Source of the DNA: Ifrita kowaldi
Lineage: Eukaryota; Chordata; Aves; Passeriformes; Cinclosomatidae
Length of the DNA: 64,000 nt
Direction: 5' to 3'
NCBI GenBank assembly: GCA_013398055.1
Contig: VZRS01010750.1
Coordinates: 806,001 to 870,000 of the forward strand
The notes beneath the pieces were generated by a model that did no database searches, was not told where the DNA came from, and saw only the letters and a list, made by a program, of their open reading frames with translations. The translations under genes were made by a program, and so were the position numbers. Shown here piece after piece: positions 13,501 to 27,127 of this stretch; within the stretch, counting starts at the first letter, position 1, and each line of letters starts with the position of its first letter.

Positions 13501-16500
13501 TATATGCTCGTAATGTTTGTTTGTATTCTGTAAGGACCATGCCTAATGTCTTCTTTGAGAGGATACTCAGCCAGTTAAGTCTGGAGTGCTTCTCTATCTC
13601 TGTAAGTTTGTGTCTCCCTACAAGTAGTTTTTGTATCTTTGACTTAAAGAAGTACCAGCATTAATCCTCATTCAGTTCTCTGAATTTTTCAGTTCAGTCA
13701 GCTTCACCATTTCTTTTTTTTAACCAAAGCACATGATTAAGGACTTGCATTTTTTGTTTATTGACCTATATTTGGCAGTCTTTGCAGAAAACATGAATGT
13801 TTAATATGATATCTGAAGTTATATTTTATAATCAGGCCTTTTATAATTTCCTCCTACTTACTGAAGTCAGGACTAAAATAGTATTGCTTTTGTTGGTTTA
13901 TCAGCTTTTTGAAAGGATCTCCTGGCTAATACATCTAGGAGCAGCTAACATCCAGTTCTTCAAGCTGAACTTGGGAACTTCATGATTGCATCAGTTTGAG
14001 TCACTACATCCTAAACACTGATTCACTTTGATGACTAAGACAGACACTGATGGTCTGCTCCCTGTTCTCAGCTCAATTTCTGGAGATTGTATCTTTTCTG
14101 TCTTACCCTATTTTTGGTTGATGTAATTGTTCTTCTGTTTTACAGTGCAGCCATATCCTCTTCACTGCTTTATTTCTGCTTTGTACTCCTGTATAAACTT
14201 CTTCTTTTACTCTTCCTTCCTCACTGTTTGTTTTTGTCTCTTGATACCACACTTCTCCTGCTCCCTTTCTCACACCACCATGCATGTCCTGTCCATATTC
14301 AGTGTTACTGCTTGCCTGTGAGTGTTCTGTTCCATCAGCCACATCAGGTGGGGCTTCATGCATAGATAGTTGCTGTCAGGTAACTCCTCTTGCAACTTAT
14401 GCCATCTTTGTCATCACATCCATTCCTGGAGACATCTCTACATCTGCCTTAAAAAATTAATTAAAATTGTGATCATTGAATTTCTTCATCCCTTACATTT
14501 TTTTCACAGTCATTGCAGTCTAAATACCCATTTTATAGCCTTTATTCATTGTTTTCCTCTTATTTGGCCCAGTCTAGTCAGCCAAAGAAAATCCTTTCCA
14601 CTCCCCGTGTACTGCAGTTAAGTGGCATAATCCTAGAGCTGCTCTCAGTGTCCTCACATGTCCTGCAGGTAGTGACAGATCCTGAAATGTGAGGAGTTTC
14701 CTCCTTGCAACCTCTCCTGATTCCAATGCATCTGTTGTTTAATGCCATACCATTACCACAGCCAAGACACTTGACACCATGCCCAGGGTAGAATGCTCCT
14801 GGCCCTGTGCTTAGAAAGCTAGAAACACTAAACAAAACATTATTTGGGGAGATGGGGAGACATTACAGTTATTCTGCCAAATGTTGGAGTAGCTGATGCT
14901 TTGCCATATGTAACATCATGTGGTTCTATTGAGTTAACAACATAAAAGGCATCTTTTTCCCACTCACTCTATGAACAAGAAAATGCCATTCCTTGCTGGT
15001 GCACCCAGAGATGTTCTGGAGCTTGCTAGTGAAAGGTGAAGTTCCTACTAAGGTCAAGTCCAGGCTTTTGTCATTGATGCAGACAATGTGATTCTGCACT
15101 CTTCAGAAATTAAGTATTTCAAAGATGGCAGGAGGCACTACAATTTAAGTTGGCTTTCAGGGCACAAAACAGCATTTATCAGAGCAATGAATGGAAGACT
15201 ATATTCTACATCTCATACAGATGCTTTGGTATTTTTCAATACCCAAATGTCTTGAAATGCTTCAGTAATGCTTCAAAATTTTTCCCATGGTGTCTTACCA
15301 TTAGATTGCTGTACAGCGACATAATACTATAATCACGTATTTTCTTGAAAAACTAGAGTAATCTTTGTATTCCCTTTGCCCTGGGACATCTTTGTAAAGG
15401 TAATCTATCTATCTAATCCAAAATAAGTGACAGTATGGTGGTAAAAGTGGTACAAGTGGTATTTCTGCATAGTGCCTTCCAAGAGACCATAGACATTCTT
15501 CTGGATCATTGTTTTGATACTGGGAGCTTGGATGCTGCTCCAATCAATTAAAAATACAGTCTGACTTCTTGATGTGTGTTACCAGTTCATCAGAGCTTTT
15601 TCAAGTGAGTTGCCCCTCTAGCTGTAGTCTCCTAAATGGAGATTAAATTCTTTGGGGAAGTCCATTTTGCCATGGAGCAGCCAAAGCAGATGATCACCTC
15701 ACCCCTACATGTACACATTGAAACCCATCAGAACTCTTCTTGTGTGAACAGGTTCCTCCAACTCTGCAGTTAAATCTGGGCTGTCAAGGTAGCAGGCAGG
15801 ATGGTCCTTGTTCTCCTCAGTGTTTAGATTTCTTTAACTTATCAGGCAAGTAATCCAAACATCAAGGCAGATGCTGTGTAAAGGGAAAATGCAAGTTACA
15901 CTATTCTGAGACCTCCCTGTTCCAATGGTGAAAAAATGTGCAATTTACAGAGGTCATTCTGCTGAAATTATCCTAGCAAGAGAATTCCAGTAAAACTCCT
16001 AGTACAGATCTGCCCTATCTTGGAAGATTAAAACAGCTACCTGGGAGTTAAATAAAGACTTGAAGCCTGCTCTGTTATAATAAGGTGAGCTTTAATCCTG
16101 GAGGTACAAATTGCATTAGAAGTCCTGGAACATGGGTAATTCTGGTGGCCAGGCATATGAACCAGAGGTCTGAATATATATTGACTCATATAATACCTGA
16201 GATCAGACCAATCCACAAAGGCCTGCAGCACTCTGTTCCTTCCAGAGATCAGTGACCCTGTCTTCAGAAATCAGGTTTGAGCTGCCTTCCTCACAAGACT
16301 TTACCTGATGACCACCATCCTTGGAAATGGATGGCTGCATGCAAGGGTTCCCCACTCCCCCTTAAGAGCATCTGGTTCCATGCAGTCTTGGTCAGAATAA
16401 TTTCAGGCTGATTTCTTCTACCTGGTGGCAAATCCTTAGTCTTCTAAATGTCATTTTCAAATCTCTCTATGCTGCTCTGTCATCTAGTCCCCTGTGCTGG

Positions 16501-18746
16501 AAATCAGTGTTAGGTGACACCACTGTCTTCTAAAAACTTCATCAGTGTGATATGTTGTACACCTAACCCTTGGCCAGGCTTGCTCAGGACAATGCCTCCA
16601 TGTCTTCATTTTCCAGGGTGCTTCTTCATCAGCTTGGGATTTTCCCTTCTTCCGCTCTGAACTTACTGGATCCACCTGAATCCCCAACAAAGCACAGCTG
16701 ATCAGCCACCATGCCAAGGAAATTTGTCAAGAACATTTGCATTGTTTCTCTTCTAAAGCCCTTAATTTTTCAGCTGACATCTGAGTGTTGGAAGTCCTCA
16801 AGACATAGAACTACTTGTCACTGTTACCCGAACCTGTTTTCAGCTAAAGCGCTGATGCATGCTGTGTTTTCTTGCCTAGCACCACAAGGCTCCAGGAAGG
16901 ACTGTCCCGTTACACTGCTGAACCCTCTTCTGTTTGCTCACATCTCCTCGTTTTCCTCTCCCCTTAGCCATGGTCATGTCTCTCTTTATATGACATCTCC
17001 CGTGGTCATGATGGCTTTATAGTTACACACTCCTTGAAGCCCAGAGGGTAGTGCCACAAGCTCCCACGTTCACAAGCTAGGAAGGGTCTGCCCAGGCTTT
17101 GCAGCGTGACCCAGGGTCTGTTGGAGACCTGCGCTGTCCTGGCCCAGCACTGGAGGCCCGGCAGGACACCCAAGTGCTCCTCAGAGCAGACTCACACTAA
17201 GCTTAGGTCTCATAGGCATCTGACCAGCCTATTTACCCTGCTCCAAACGCGCTCTTCCCTACCCTCCTGCTTTTAAGGATTCCTGACATTTTTGTTACTC
17301 CAGGCTGCTCTCCTGCTTTCCCATTGGATGCACCATGCTCAAGGCTCATTGAAGTTTTGAATCATGACCTGACCCTCAAATGTGGACCTGCCTTGTCCAC
17401 AATTCCACCTTGGCTTTGGTCCCAGCTTGTTCTGTTGCAAGCCCTGTCTACTTCCATTACTTCTGCTTTCCTCCAATTTCATGTGGTCCACTGTACATCC
17501 TTGGTAGCAGATATAAGTTGCAACATGTTTGCCTGTCTTTTCAGATCACCAGCCTCTGAAGGCATAGTGATGCACCCTGGGAAACAGTAATGCAGGTTAT
17601 AGGCAGGCTGGCTATAGTCATTCTGCTGACAAAAAACGGCACAAGCGGCGTAAGAAACAGCATGATGATAGAGAACTGCTTTGTCTCCCGTACGTGTTAG
17701 TTTTTACAGGGATGTTTCTTGTGCAAGTGTGTTATGGAAACACTTCTTTGTTGAGACTACCTCCAGCTAATATTTCCACATGAAAATCTGCACACTTTAC
17801 GAGCCCCCCCCTTCAGACTATATTTGAATTGTACCTTTTTCTATTCCTCCTGTCGTGTGCTTTGGTGGCAGCCTTTGATACCTCTGAGGGAGAGGGAAGC
17901 CCTGTTTTGTACTGCAGTGTTAGAAAATGGGGCATCACAGTGGGTGTTGGCAAGAACTCAATTTTCAGATGAATAGTTTGTGTAGTTGCAATGACGATGG
18001 TGGGTAATTTCTGAAGAGAAGCCATAGGTCTTACTGTGGGTATTTTTGACTCTCTGCACCATGGTAAAACACTGGTATGCAGTGCAGCAGAAAGCTAGCA
18101 GAGTTTATTTAAGGCTCTCAGTAACACAAAAACTACTGACACTGGTTTAATAGCCACAGGCCTGTCTGAGGGGCTGAGAGATTTCCTAGCAGCAAATGAA
18201 ACACTGCAAAAGGAAATGAATGTGCTTTCTGTGTATACAGGAATGCACATCAAAGGCAGACCAAAGCTGGGTGATAGGCCCTTGCAAATCAAACAGGCTC
18301 TGGAGATTGCTAGTATCAATAATATTTAATATCCAGGGTATCTTTCACTCCCAATATTCTGGGAAAGTGGCTATCATCACAGCTCTGCTGTGATAACGCC
18401 TCCCTGAGCTTCTGGGAAAACAGCTCTTTCCTCTTCCCTGGAATCTGAACATCCTTTGCATGGCACCCACTGAGTCACTTGGCATCTCAGTGTCTCTGGC
18501 CAAGCCCAGTGTCTCCCTCCCTCACTCCCCAGCACTAATGTTTTCCTGGACAGGGCTCTTGTCTCTCCGGGGTGCTCTGCTGGGGCACCTTGGGCCACCC
18601 CTGCACTGCCACCATTGCTCATTGCTGCTTAGGCCAGTGTCATATATGGACTTGTGTATTTGGCCCTTGCATATTAAGTGCTTTTTACTTCGCTCATCAA
18701 GTGTGCTAATTGTTAATGGCTGTTTATTCAAACTACGTATCAACCC
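10508..18746. other. Intergenic region with strong pyrimidine bias, no supported gene
   Basis: From about 10.63 to 14.6 kb the plus strand is conspicuously T- and C-rich, which creates several hydrophobic open frames (for example 12690-13136) with no family resemblance. An old tandem duplication lies at 13.46 kb. From 14.6 to 18.7 kb the composition is mixed and I see no element. Confidence 0.65.
13455..13544 (+). repeat. Imperfect tandem duplication, about 46-bp period
   Basis: Two units share 'ttgtttgtattct' and 'taaggaccat' in the same order with a similar 'tgctc.taa' lead-in. Several substitutions separate them, so the duplication is not recent. Confidence 0.8.
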
Positions 18747-19479
18747 TGTTAAAAGTTAGTAGGTTTTAAAAGTTAATCACCCAGGTAAGTTAATTAAGAA
18801 GTGCTTCACGTGGTTCCTTGTTAAAATCCTCCCAAGTTTAGACAATCACCTGTCAGTTTTTCCCTCTTACCATCAAAACTGTTCATGTTTAAATGTTACT
18901 ACCTTGTTTTTAAAGATTTCTAGAGTGTTTGTGGTTAAATGTAAGGTTTTTATCAAGTGTTGTTATAATTTTTAAGAACGTTTGGTAAGTTTTAAAGCCT
19001 TGTCAGACCTAGACTTCGCACTAACAAGGGGCTATTTAGTGCTTGGGCGTTACCCTGCAACTTGCACCATGGCAACCTAAATTTTAATGAGGTACTTTCC
19101 CGCCTTTAGAACAAGCCACATCACTCCCCTAGACCATTACAAGCCATTGGTAGGCTGGAACTACCTCACCTCAAAGAAACACCAATCACACAGGACCATG
19201 GAGGCAGGATTTAGGCGGTCCAGGGCGGAGACAAGACATTATAAAACAGCCTGACACTAGATGAAGGCTGCCATTTTTTCTCACCTGAGATTAGCTGCAG
19301 GTGAGGCCTGACGCTGGAGGTCATCGGCCTCTCTCTCACTAAGAGACACTGTAATTGCTTTGACTTTAGGCTGGCTAAAGTCACCCCAGCGTTGCAGCTC
19401 TCTGCAGAAGGGACTCAGAGCCGGTCCGGCCATTAAAGTCTCCAATCCCTGTGTACCCGGGGTTTCTTGTTTTCTTTCA
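18747..19479 (+). mobile_element. Probable solo LTR of an endogenous retrovirus
   Basis: The order of signals is that of an LTR. It has a TG start (TGTTAAAAG), inverted and direct CCAAT motifs (19144-19150, 19192-19196), a TATAAAA box at 19240-19246 and an ATTAAA poly(A) signal at 19432-19437. A TGTGTACC GT-rich stretch follows, then a pyrimidine-rich end in CTTTCA. No primer-binding site or gag/pol-like sequence follows, so it would be a solo LTR. A matching target-site duplication was not found (CAACCC before, TCTATT after), so the boundaries are approximate and the call rests on signal order. Confidence 0.55.
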
Positions 19480-22400
19480 TCTATTGATTTTATGGATCCT
19501 GAATTCTTCTAATTAATTGCAATTTTTAATTAATTTTCTCCTTAATAAATTTTATTTTTTTAAATTAAAATAAAGAGTTGCCTCATTCCTGACAGCCAGG
19601 CACTTGCTTAGTCTGTACAGAGCTGTCTTTGTCATCAGAGCTGGGGACATCATCCACACAAACAGCGTGGAGGGAGCTGGGTGGTGGCTGCAGCCTTGTG
19701 GGTGAGCTGCTGGCAGGGTCTGCCCAGTGAGGGCTTTCCGGGGGCTGTCCACAGCCCTGTGCAGGTGATGGAATTCCACGAGCTGACTGGAAAGGCACTT
19801 CTTAACGGGTCTGGCTTTTGCCAGGCATGCACCAGGCAGAGAAGGCACCTACTTACAGCTTTCAGGAGCTAGGCCTTCAAAAATGACACTGACACATGGG
19901 CTGATGACTGCAAAGCAAAGAAATTACCAATACAAGGAGGGGACATAGTAACATGCCCTAGCTTGGGTATTCAGCGTCCTGCTGGCCCCAGGGCCATCCT
20001 CTCCTGCACCATCACAGAGCTCTGGAAAGGCAAGAGACGTTAGCAAGTGACAAACCTACAAGCCCAGCATCCAGATTGTTCCTAAAATACAAGGTATTTG
20101 TGACTAAATGACTTGTTAGTACAAAACTGTTGCTCAAACTTACGGATGCTCAAACCCACATAGCCAGCAGAATGAGCAGAAGCAGTCACTGCCTAGGGCT
20201 TCACATGTGTCCAATTCTTTTCCTTCTTATTTTAACTAATTAGTTAAAATAATTAATTTAGCTTTCTTTTGGCCTCGGGTCCCCTGATGTAAGTACATAG
20301 CAATATGCCCTGTTTCTCTTACATTCACCCAGTCCTCTAGCCCACACTGACAGCTTGACTTACACAGAAATAATAAACCCCTCTTAGCTATGCCTCACTT
20401 AAAAGAAGTGCACTGTGTGCATCATGGAAAAAAAAAGGAGCCCAGCAAAACACTTAACAACTGGGACCTAAGACAATAAACGTAAGGCTCTAAAAATTAG
20501 ACTTGGCAAAATTCTAATGCGGATAAAATCAATAAGGAAAGGATAAGAATATATTAACACAAAATATTTCCTGGGGAAATGGAAAAAGTTTCATAAGAGT
20601 AGATCTCAACATCAACAGAGTTATCCAAGGGGCAAGAAAAAAATCTGTAGTCTTTCAGATGTTGGCCAAAAATGAAAGAAAAACAGGCACCTTCTCAGTC
20701 AGGTCTGGCAGCAGCAGCCACCAGCAAAAGGAGCTCAAGAGGGGTGGCAGCTGGGAATCACTCAGCTTCTGAAGCCCCTGTCACTTTGCTGCCTCTAATC
20801 CTTCTGTGGCCACCAGATCTAGAAGGATGTACTTGCAACTTGAAGTTCACTGACATCCTTCCAGGTAGGAGAGACAGTGATGGTTCCGAGGAGCTGCACA
20901 GCCTTCAGGCCTGCCCACTCTTTCAGGTCTTCACTGGGGCTCAGACTATGCTTCTGCTCTCAGTTCTTGGTATGTCTTGCTTGGTGCTGCCTTCCTGTTC
21001 CTTCTGGCTGCTGATGCTCTCCCACCATTACCTCTGCTGGTAACCCTTCACTGTCAGACTGAATGTGTGAAAGCAGCACAACACCAGCTATGTCAGTCCC
21101 CACCTCTTGTTAGTCTGCTCAGCTGGATGGGACAAGTGATTTCAGAAGTTTTCTTGAGTTATAACTAAGGTAAATCAAGTCAGTAAGTCTTTACTGGCAT
21201 CACTCTGGTACTACTAGTCCTCCACTGCTTTTCCACAATGGCCTTTCTGTGCTGAGTGAGCACAGACATGTCACTTTGCTGGGAAGGGACAAGCAGCACA
21301 GGTGAGCTCAGCCACGCTGCACAGAGGGATTGGATGAACCCTCTGTGAACCTCACATGAGGAAATGTCTTGTGGATTCAGCTGTTGCGTCACTTCTGCTT
21401 TGCCAAACAAAAGAAATTCAAATGTAGGCATGCAGTTCTGCAATGAAGGGCTCAGGGTGTGAAATCTTCAAAGAGGCTGTTTCTGGCAGGTGAAGGAACA
21501 ACAGGAGGTGCGTGCCTATGCTGACTGCCAGCAGCTGGACTGCAGCCCTTTTCACTTGGTGATGGGATTAATGCACCAGAGGGATCTGCCCTGGTGTCCA
21601 TCTTCCAGCTTCTGTTGTTTCTGCTCGCTTCTGAGAGCCAGGAATCATGTGCTAGGTCTACACCTCCATAGAGGATTTTCATGTTAATGTTAGTCCTGAG
21701 GAATAGTGAACTGGAAAAGCAGGTTGTGCAAACACATTTCTTGACCATATTCAGCATTATGGAATGGTTCAGGAATGGTGAGATGGTGCTTGCTTATCCC
21801 CCGCTTTTGGTACTGACGTCATAACCAGATGTAACTGGGCAATAAAAGTTGTCATCTTTTTAGCTGCAAACATATGACACTTCTTCCCCTTGAGCTCATC
21901 TGTGGCAGAATATCTTTTTGCAGCTGTACCCATCACCCGTCTCTGGCCCCCAAGCTGTAACAGAACAGGCTCAAGCAGCTTGTCTCCCTGTGCTGTACAG
22001 CCTTTCACTATCAGTGGAGGAACATGCTGTCCAGCAACGAGTTCAAAGAGCTGCTGCTGGTTTGCCTCTAATCTTCTGTTTTTCTTTTGGAATACACAGT
22101 CAAAACTGGAAGCATTTTTCCTGGCTTATGGTCCTTAACATGATCATGCTGTCCATCTTGCTGAATGTTTCCATGGTATTTTACTGCACTAATGGATGCT
22201 CATGCACATCATCATGAGCCTTTGGTCACAGGCTGTGGTGCTTCCTTCTTCTGAGCTCTGTCCATAGAGGATCACCGAATCACAGAACATTCTGAGCTGA
22301 AAGGATGGTCCCTTGCTGTGGCACAGACTTGTAGCTCTGGGACTTTGTCTGGCAATTGAAGCTGCAAATTTCTGAGTCCTCTGTTCAAGATGTAAAGTCA

Positions 22401-25400
22401 ATCAAGAGGAAAGGAGAACTTCTCTGAGTGGGTTAATGGCACTGGAATCACATTTAGAGACTGAGCACAAAATCTCTGGTGTCTAGAAGCAGTGGTAACT
22501 CTGTGGATTACATCTGTTCCTTGCTCTAGTTGGTATAAGCAATTAGCTAATTTTAGCTCCCAGTTCTGGCAAATCTGTGGAAAATAACACTAGGAATAAA
22601 TATGTTTATATATTTTAAAGTGAAGTCTTTTCAAACTTCTAGGGAGGTGCATTTAGGATTAGCTGCTACACGGAGGGATTGGGAGAGCACCCATCTGCTT
22701 TCAGCCAAAACCAGTTGCTCTTTATCAGCCAGTTTCCTAATCCTACCTAAATTCCCTCTCTGCTCCTCCACATGGTGCTTGCCTACCCCAACAGCACAGC
22801 TCACTACAGAGCCATTTTTTGGGTGAACACACATTTCTCTCTGCATTCCCCAGATCTGGGGGGAGTCTGTCCCCCCACACGTGCTGCTGGCTCCAGCCAG
22901 GCACATGGCACATCCATCCCAGCCTCGCTGCTGGCACACAGCCCTCCCCACCCCTCCCCATGCCACCAGTGGCTGCCTTACCTTTGTCCCCACTAACAGG
23001 CACAGCAGTAGCTACATGTGGTGGACACAGCCTTGTACGTTTGATCATGTGAGCAGGGCTGATGAATTCTCCTTCAAAACGTGGATTAAGGACACATTTC
23101 CCCCCTCTCCTCCCCAAAAGCTGCTGTTCTGCGGCATTTGTTCTATAAACCCAGATAAAAATCTTGCTCTTACTTTTCAAGTTTATATTTGCAAAAGGGT
23201 GGAAAAAGAGGCATAATGACAGTTTAATTAATGTATGCCATTAATCCTGGAGATAATCAAAAGCCTGATAAGTCTCTAATCTTGTAAAAATGAATTAGAA
23301 AGCACTGAAACATCTTTTGCTCTCTGTAAACCTTGTAATGAGATGCTGCATGCTTGGAGGAGGAGCCATGGAAAGGAGTAGTGCCAGAGGACATATTCTC
23401 AGCAGATTTCATCACTGAACTTCTTGTGTGATATTGTCCTTGGCAAAAACTGGAGTCCAAGGCCATCAATGTTGTTTTCAAAATTTGTCCTTCTCCTATC
23501 AACGTATAAAGTTATTCTAAGAATTCGTGGGGATAAAGCTTTCGCTTCTCTACCATTTTCTTCTAAGTATCATGTATTTAAAGCACTACTTCAGTTTCAA
23601 TGCTTGCAGATTTTACTAATTTCTTCCTAGTTAATCCTGCAGGTGTGAAAATCATGCCAATATACAATACCTGTTATTCAAGCATTAAAAAAAAAAGAAT
23701 ATAAGGCAGTATTTCCAAGCTGTTTAAAAAAGTAATTATGTGGCCAACTTCAGAGAACTTTTTTTTGGAAATCTGTACAAAATTCTTGTTTCAATTCTTT
23801 CTATAGCTTTGCACTTTTATGTGTAAAGTGCAGTTTATGTGCTGTCAGTTATTACCAATAAGTGTCAATGGAACAACTTTGGAGGATGCAGTGACTAACA
23901 GACATTGCCCAGATTTTAAGGAGCTCAAAAAGAAGTGCTCATTCTTGAACTCAGAGCAAAAGTGTAACATACAAGGGCAAAATGTCCTAATGTCTGCCAC
24001 TCCTGCAGGGACCTGGGAACTAGCTGCAGCTGGTGGGAAGCATGGTGGGAAGGAATAATAATAAGTATTGCTTCTCTTCCTCTCCAGAGACCCAAAGAAA
24101 ACCGAATTTGTCCTCTGGAAAGGAGGCCGGGGGCAGCAGTCTGCCGCGGGGGAGAGGGGAGGTTAAGGCTGGGTGAGAACTTTTGTCTGGCTCCCAAAAA
24201 AGACTGAACCAGTGAAGGAGCCAGAGCAGGACTGGGTTAAATAAACCCTGGAGGGCTGGGGGAGAAGTCCTGGCAGGCAGGCAGGAGAAGGGTGAAGAAA
24301 ATGAGAATATTTGTGTCAGGGTTGGAATTTGAGGTTTCTTTCTTTTTTCTTTCTTCTTTTTTTTTTTTAATTTTGTCTACAGTTGAACTGTGCAAGAAGC
24401 ACTAAGAAGCAGTGGTTGCCCAGGCACAGGTTAGCCAGCAGCTGCATTGCTTGGGTGTGCCCTTGCAAGTATGACCAGCCCCAAGCTCCTTGAGCACAGG
24501 GCACTTTTGGCAAGTGGGCTGGGGAAGGGGGCAGAGGTGGGGTGAGGCAGTCGGGGTGCTGCAGGCCCTGCTGTGCTCTGATGCAAGCAGAGGCGTGGGC
24601 TGCCAAGGGGCCATTGCAGCAGCAAGGGCGAATGTGCTCAGCCCCTGGGGATGTGACCCCGGGGCAGATGCCAGAGAAAGAGCACCCCAAGCTGTTTTCC
24701 TTCAGACTCTCCTACCCCACGTGAACAACATTTAGTAAATACCTGCAGGAGGGCTGATTTCCAATGCACTGGGACTGACAGGCTTCAAGACTGAAAGTGT
24801 GTTTAAGACCCTGAGGAGGGGGAACTTTTTTGCTTGTCTGAGGAGCTCTGCTTTCCACCAGTCTATGGGCAGCTAGGAGAGGGTGCAGTAAATTACCCCA
24901 TGAGACACAAGAAACAGAGGCAATGTTAGTCTGGGGACAGGGAAAAGGTCCTGCTGTCAAACCAGCCCTGAATGTAGGTAAATGAGGAAAGAAATTTTTT
25001 GATCCTTCTCCTGAAAAGAAATTGTTCAAAATAGGAGATATACTTGAGTAAGCTTAGGAAACAGAAACATAGGTCAGGGAGATAGAGGAAAGTGGAACTT
25101 CTGCACATTTTCCCCGTCTTCAGATAAAGCCGTGTTGGTATACACAAGTACAACGACTCCTGAACTTTGGCTCCTTTATTTATAAAACAATATACTAATC
25201 TTAATCCCTGGACACACTGACGTAACTGAATGTCATACTTTCCAAATATAATGGATTGCATTCCCATCATAAAATAAATACATTCCAGCAGTGAGCCCCC
25301 CAGCAAATAACAGAGCTCCAACAGCTGGGGAAGCTGGGGCAAGAGGTACAACAATTGGGTTGTGTTGCTGAAGCCCAAAAGCCAAGTTTTTGCTGGCAGC

Positions 25401-26229
25401 ATTCTAGGAAAACCTATTATAAGTGCAATGATACCAAAAAAGTGCTCTTTTCTTTCTAGTTCTGTGCTGCATGCAAAAACCATTAAAAAAATCCTGGGTA
25501 AACAAATATACTCTTTTCCATATGACCTTTTCTTGAATGTTTTCAGAAGTATATTGTCTTTTTGGTTTAACACAATATTTTGTCAGCTTTTATTTATAGC
25601 TTAAAAGAAAAGCCTTCCTCAAACTATCACCAAAAATGCCCTTCTATAGGCATGCTGTCAGGAGAAAGGCTTTCTTTCTCTGAGTGTCACCCTGGGTTCA
25701 AACACATTTTACTGTAACTAGGATAGAAGTGGCTCCAGCAATCATCGCATCTTGTATCGGCTGGACTTGTATCACTCTGGCCTAAGAGCCATTTTTAATC
25801 TGTATTATGTGAAAGTAAGGGTTAAATACAATAGATAACCAAGCAGCAATGGTTTGCTCTCATGCACGCTCTCCTCTTTTATTTATTTTATAAAATAAGT
25901 AGGCACTAAACCTTTAAAGAACATTTTTATTCTTATCTAATGTGTAGGGGGCAAGAGCAATATTTGCAGCAGTATGATAAAACAGAATATTACCCAACTC
26001 CACATGACTGGGCATGGGGTTTTTTAACTTGGAAGCTGTAATGAAAGGCCATGGTGCTTCACAAACTGGTTCTAGTCTGTGAGATATCAAAAACAACAAA
26101 TTGAAAAGTCACATTGCTAGTACAAATTCAGCACAATGAAAGCAGGCATGACCCAGGGCAGATTACAGATGCCAATAAGTTTGGGACCTCCTTTGCTGAG
26201 AGTCAGAGATTCCTACAATTTAATGTGGT
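19480..26229. other. Intergenic region between the LTR and the CDH17 3' end
   Basis: It starts with an AT-rich stretch just after the LTR (19.48-19.58 kb). It contains a short CR1-like relic at 22.27 kb, a pyrimidine tract near 24.34 kb, and a 215-codon minus-strand open frame at 24926-25573 of unknown meaning. No exon was recognised. Confidence 0.65.
22268..22312 (-). mobile_element. Short CR1/SINE tail relic
   Basis: 'accgaatcacagaacattc' followed by 'tgagctgaaagga' resembles the inverted 3' terminus shared by CR1 elements and CR1-tailed SINEs. Only about 45 bp are recognisable, and the flank does not continue into CR1 or tRNA-like sequence that I can identify. Confidence 0.5.
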
Positions 26230-26658
26230 ATCTTCAAATGTAGCACAGGACTTTATTCCCCAATCTGATATGCAGTGACTTACTGAGTTGGAAAGATACA
26301 AATATGTGCAAGTCGATAAAATGTAGTCCTCTGTAAAGTCCATATTTACTTCAGCTGTCAAATGAAGAAGACTGGTCCCATGTATAGATCCCTGAAAGAG
26401 CTCAGAATTTGGTGTTGTCATGAGTTAACACTTCAGTCAACACTGACATGCTTATTAATGGCTGCTGCTGAAAGTTAAATATGTTTCATGCTTTGTGACT
26501 AGATAGTATTATGTACAAAAGTGAGACCAAACCCCTGGGAGTCTACTTTTGCATGTTTTTATCTTCAGTTTGTGATAGTACACATTTGGGCTTTGGAAGC
26601 TTCAAAGTTCACTCATTCACAACCCAAAGGGCAGTTTCGTCTCTCGATGAAACAGTCA
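26230..26658 (-). other. CDH17: CDH17 3' UTR (predicted) with AATAAA
   Basis: On the minus strand, the first good poly(A) signal after the stop is AATAAA at 26252-26257, about 400 nt downstream, followed by a TG-containing stretch. A second AATAAA lies at 25926-25931, and further AT-rich copies occur near 25.87 and 25.58 kb, so a longer UTR is possible. The end given is an estimate, not an observed cleavage site. Confidence 0.45.
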
Positions 26659-26765
26659 TTAAGCCAGTCTGTCAAGTTCAGCTTTATCTTTTGCATCTTT
26701 GTGATCGCCCTTTTCATTTTTCTCTTTGTATTTCATGTGGCAAAACACAGCCCCTACAATGGCAC
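26659..26765 (-). CDS. CDH17: CDH17 exon 18: rest of transmembrane helix, cytoplasmic tail, stop
   Basis: The acceptor TTTTTCAG precedes 26765. The exon encodes AIVGAVFCHMKYKEKNEKGD and ends KAELDRLA with TAA at 26661-26659. The tail (residues 808-833) is 26 residues, rich in K, D and E, and has no catenin-binding motif. It is less conserved than the ectodomain compared with human. Confidence 0.94.
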
Positions 26766-27095
26766 CTGAAAAACAGAGAGTGTTTGTCTGTAAAGGGAAG
26801 AGAAAACTTTCTGAAAAGATGTTCCAGCAAGGGCTGTGACTCTGCACTGTAATATCCACAGTGCTTTACCTGTTGAACAGAAGCAAACAGCTTTGAGGAA
26901 TGACCATGCAGCCTTGGACCAAGAGCATGGATCCGAAGCACTGCTGGACAGGATCAGATGCCTTGGGGCTCAGTGGCCTTCCCCCAAAGGAGAACTTTTC
27001 CTCTAGGATCTGATCAGATGGCAAAGTGTCTATTTTAGCCCCCCTCCCTTTAAGCAGTGATTTGTCATGTTTGTCTTGAGATGTAGTCCCTCTTT

Positions 27096-27127
<32 letters not shown>

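Noticed and set aside
1..26229. Coding exons of PDP1 expected next to CDH17 by mammalian gene order
   Set aside because: No frame resembling the phosphatase was found; a PDP1 3' UTR reaching the start of the window cannot be excluded but has no evidence.
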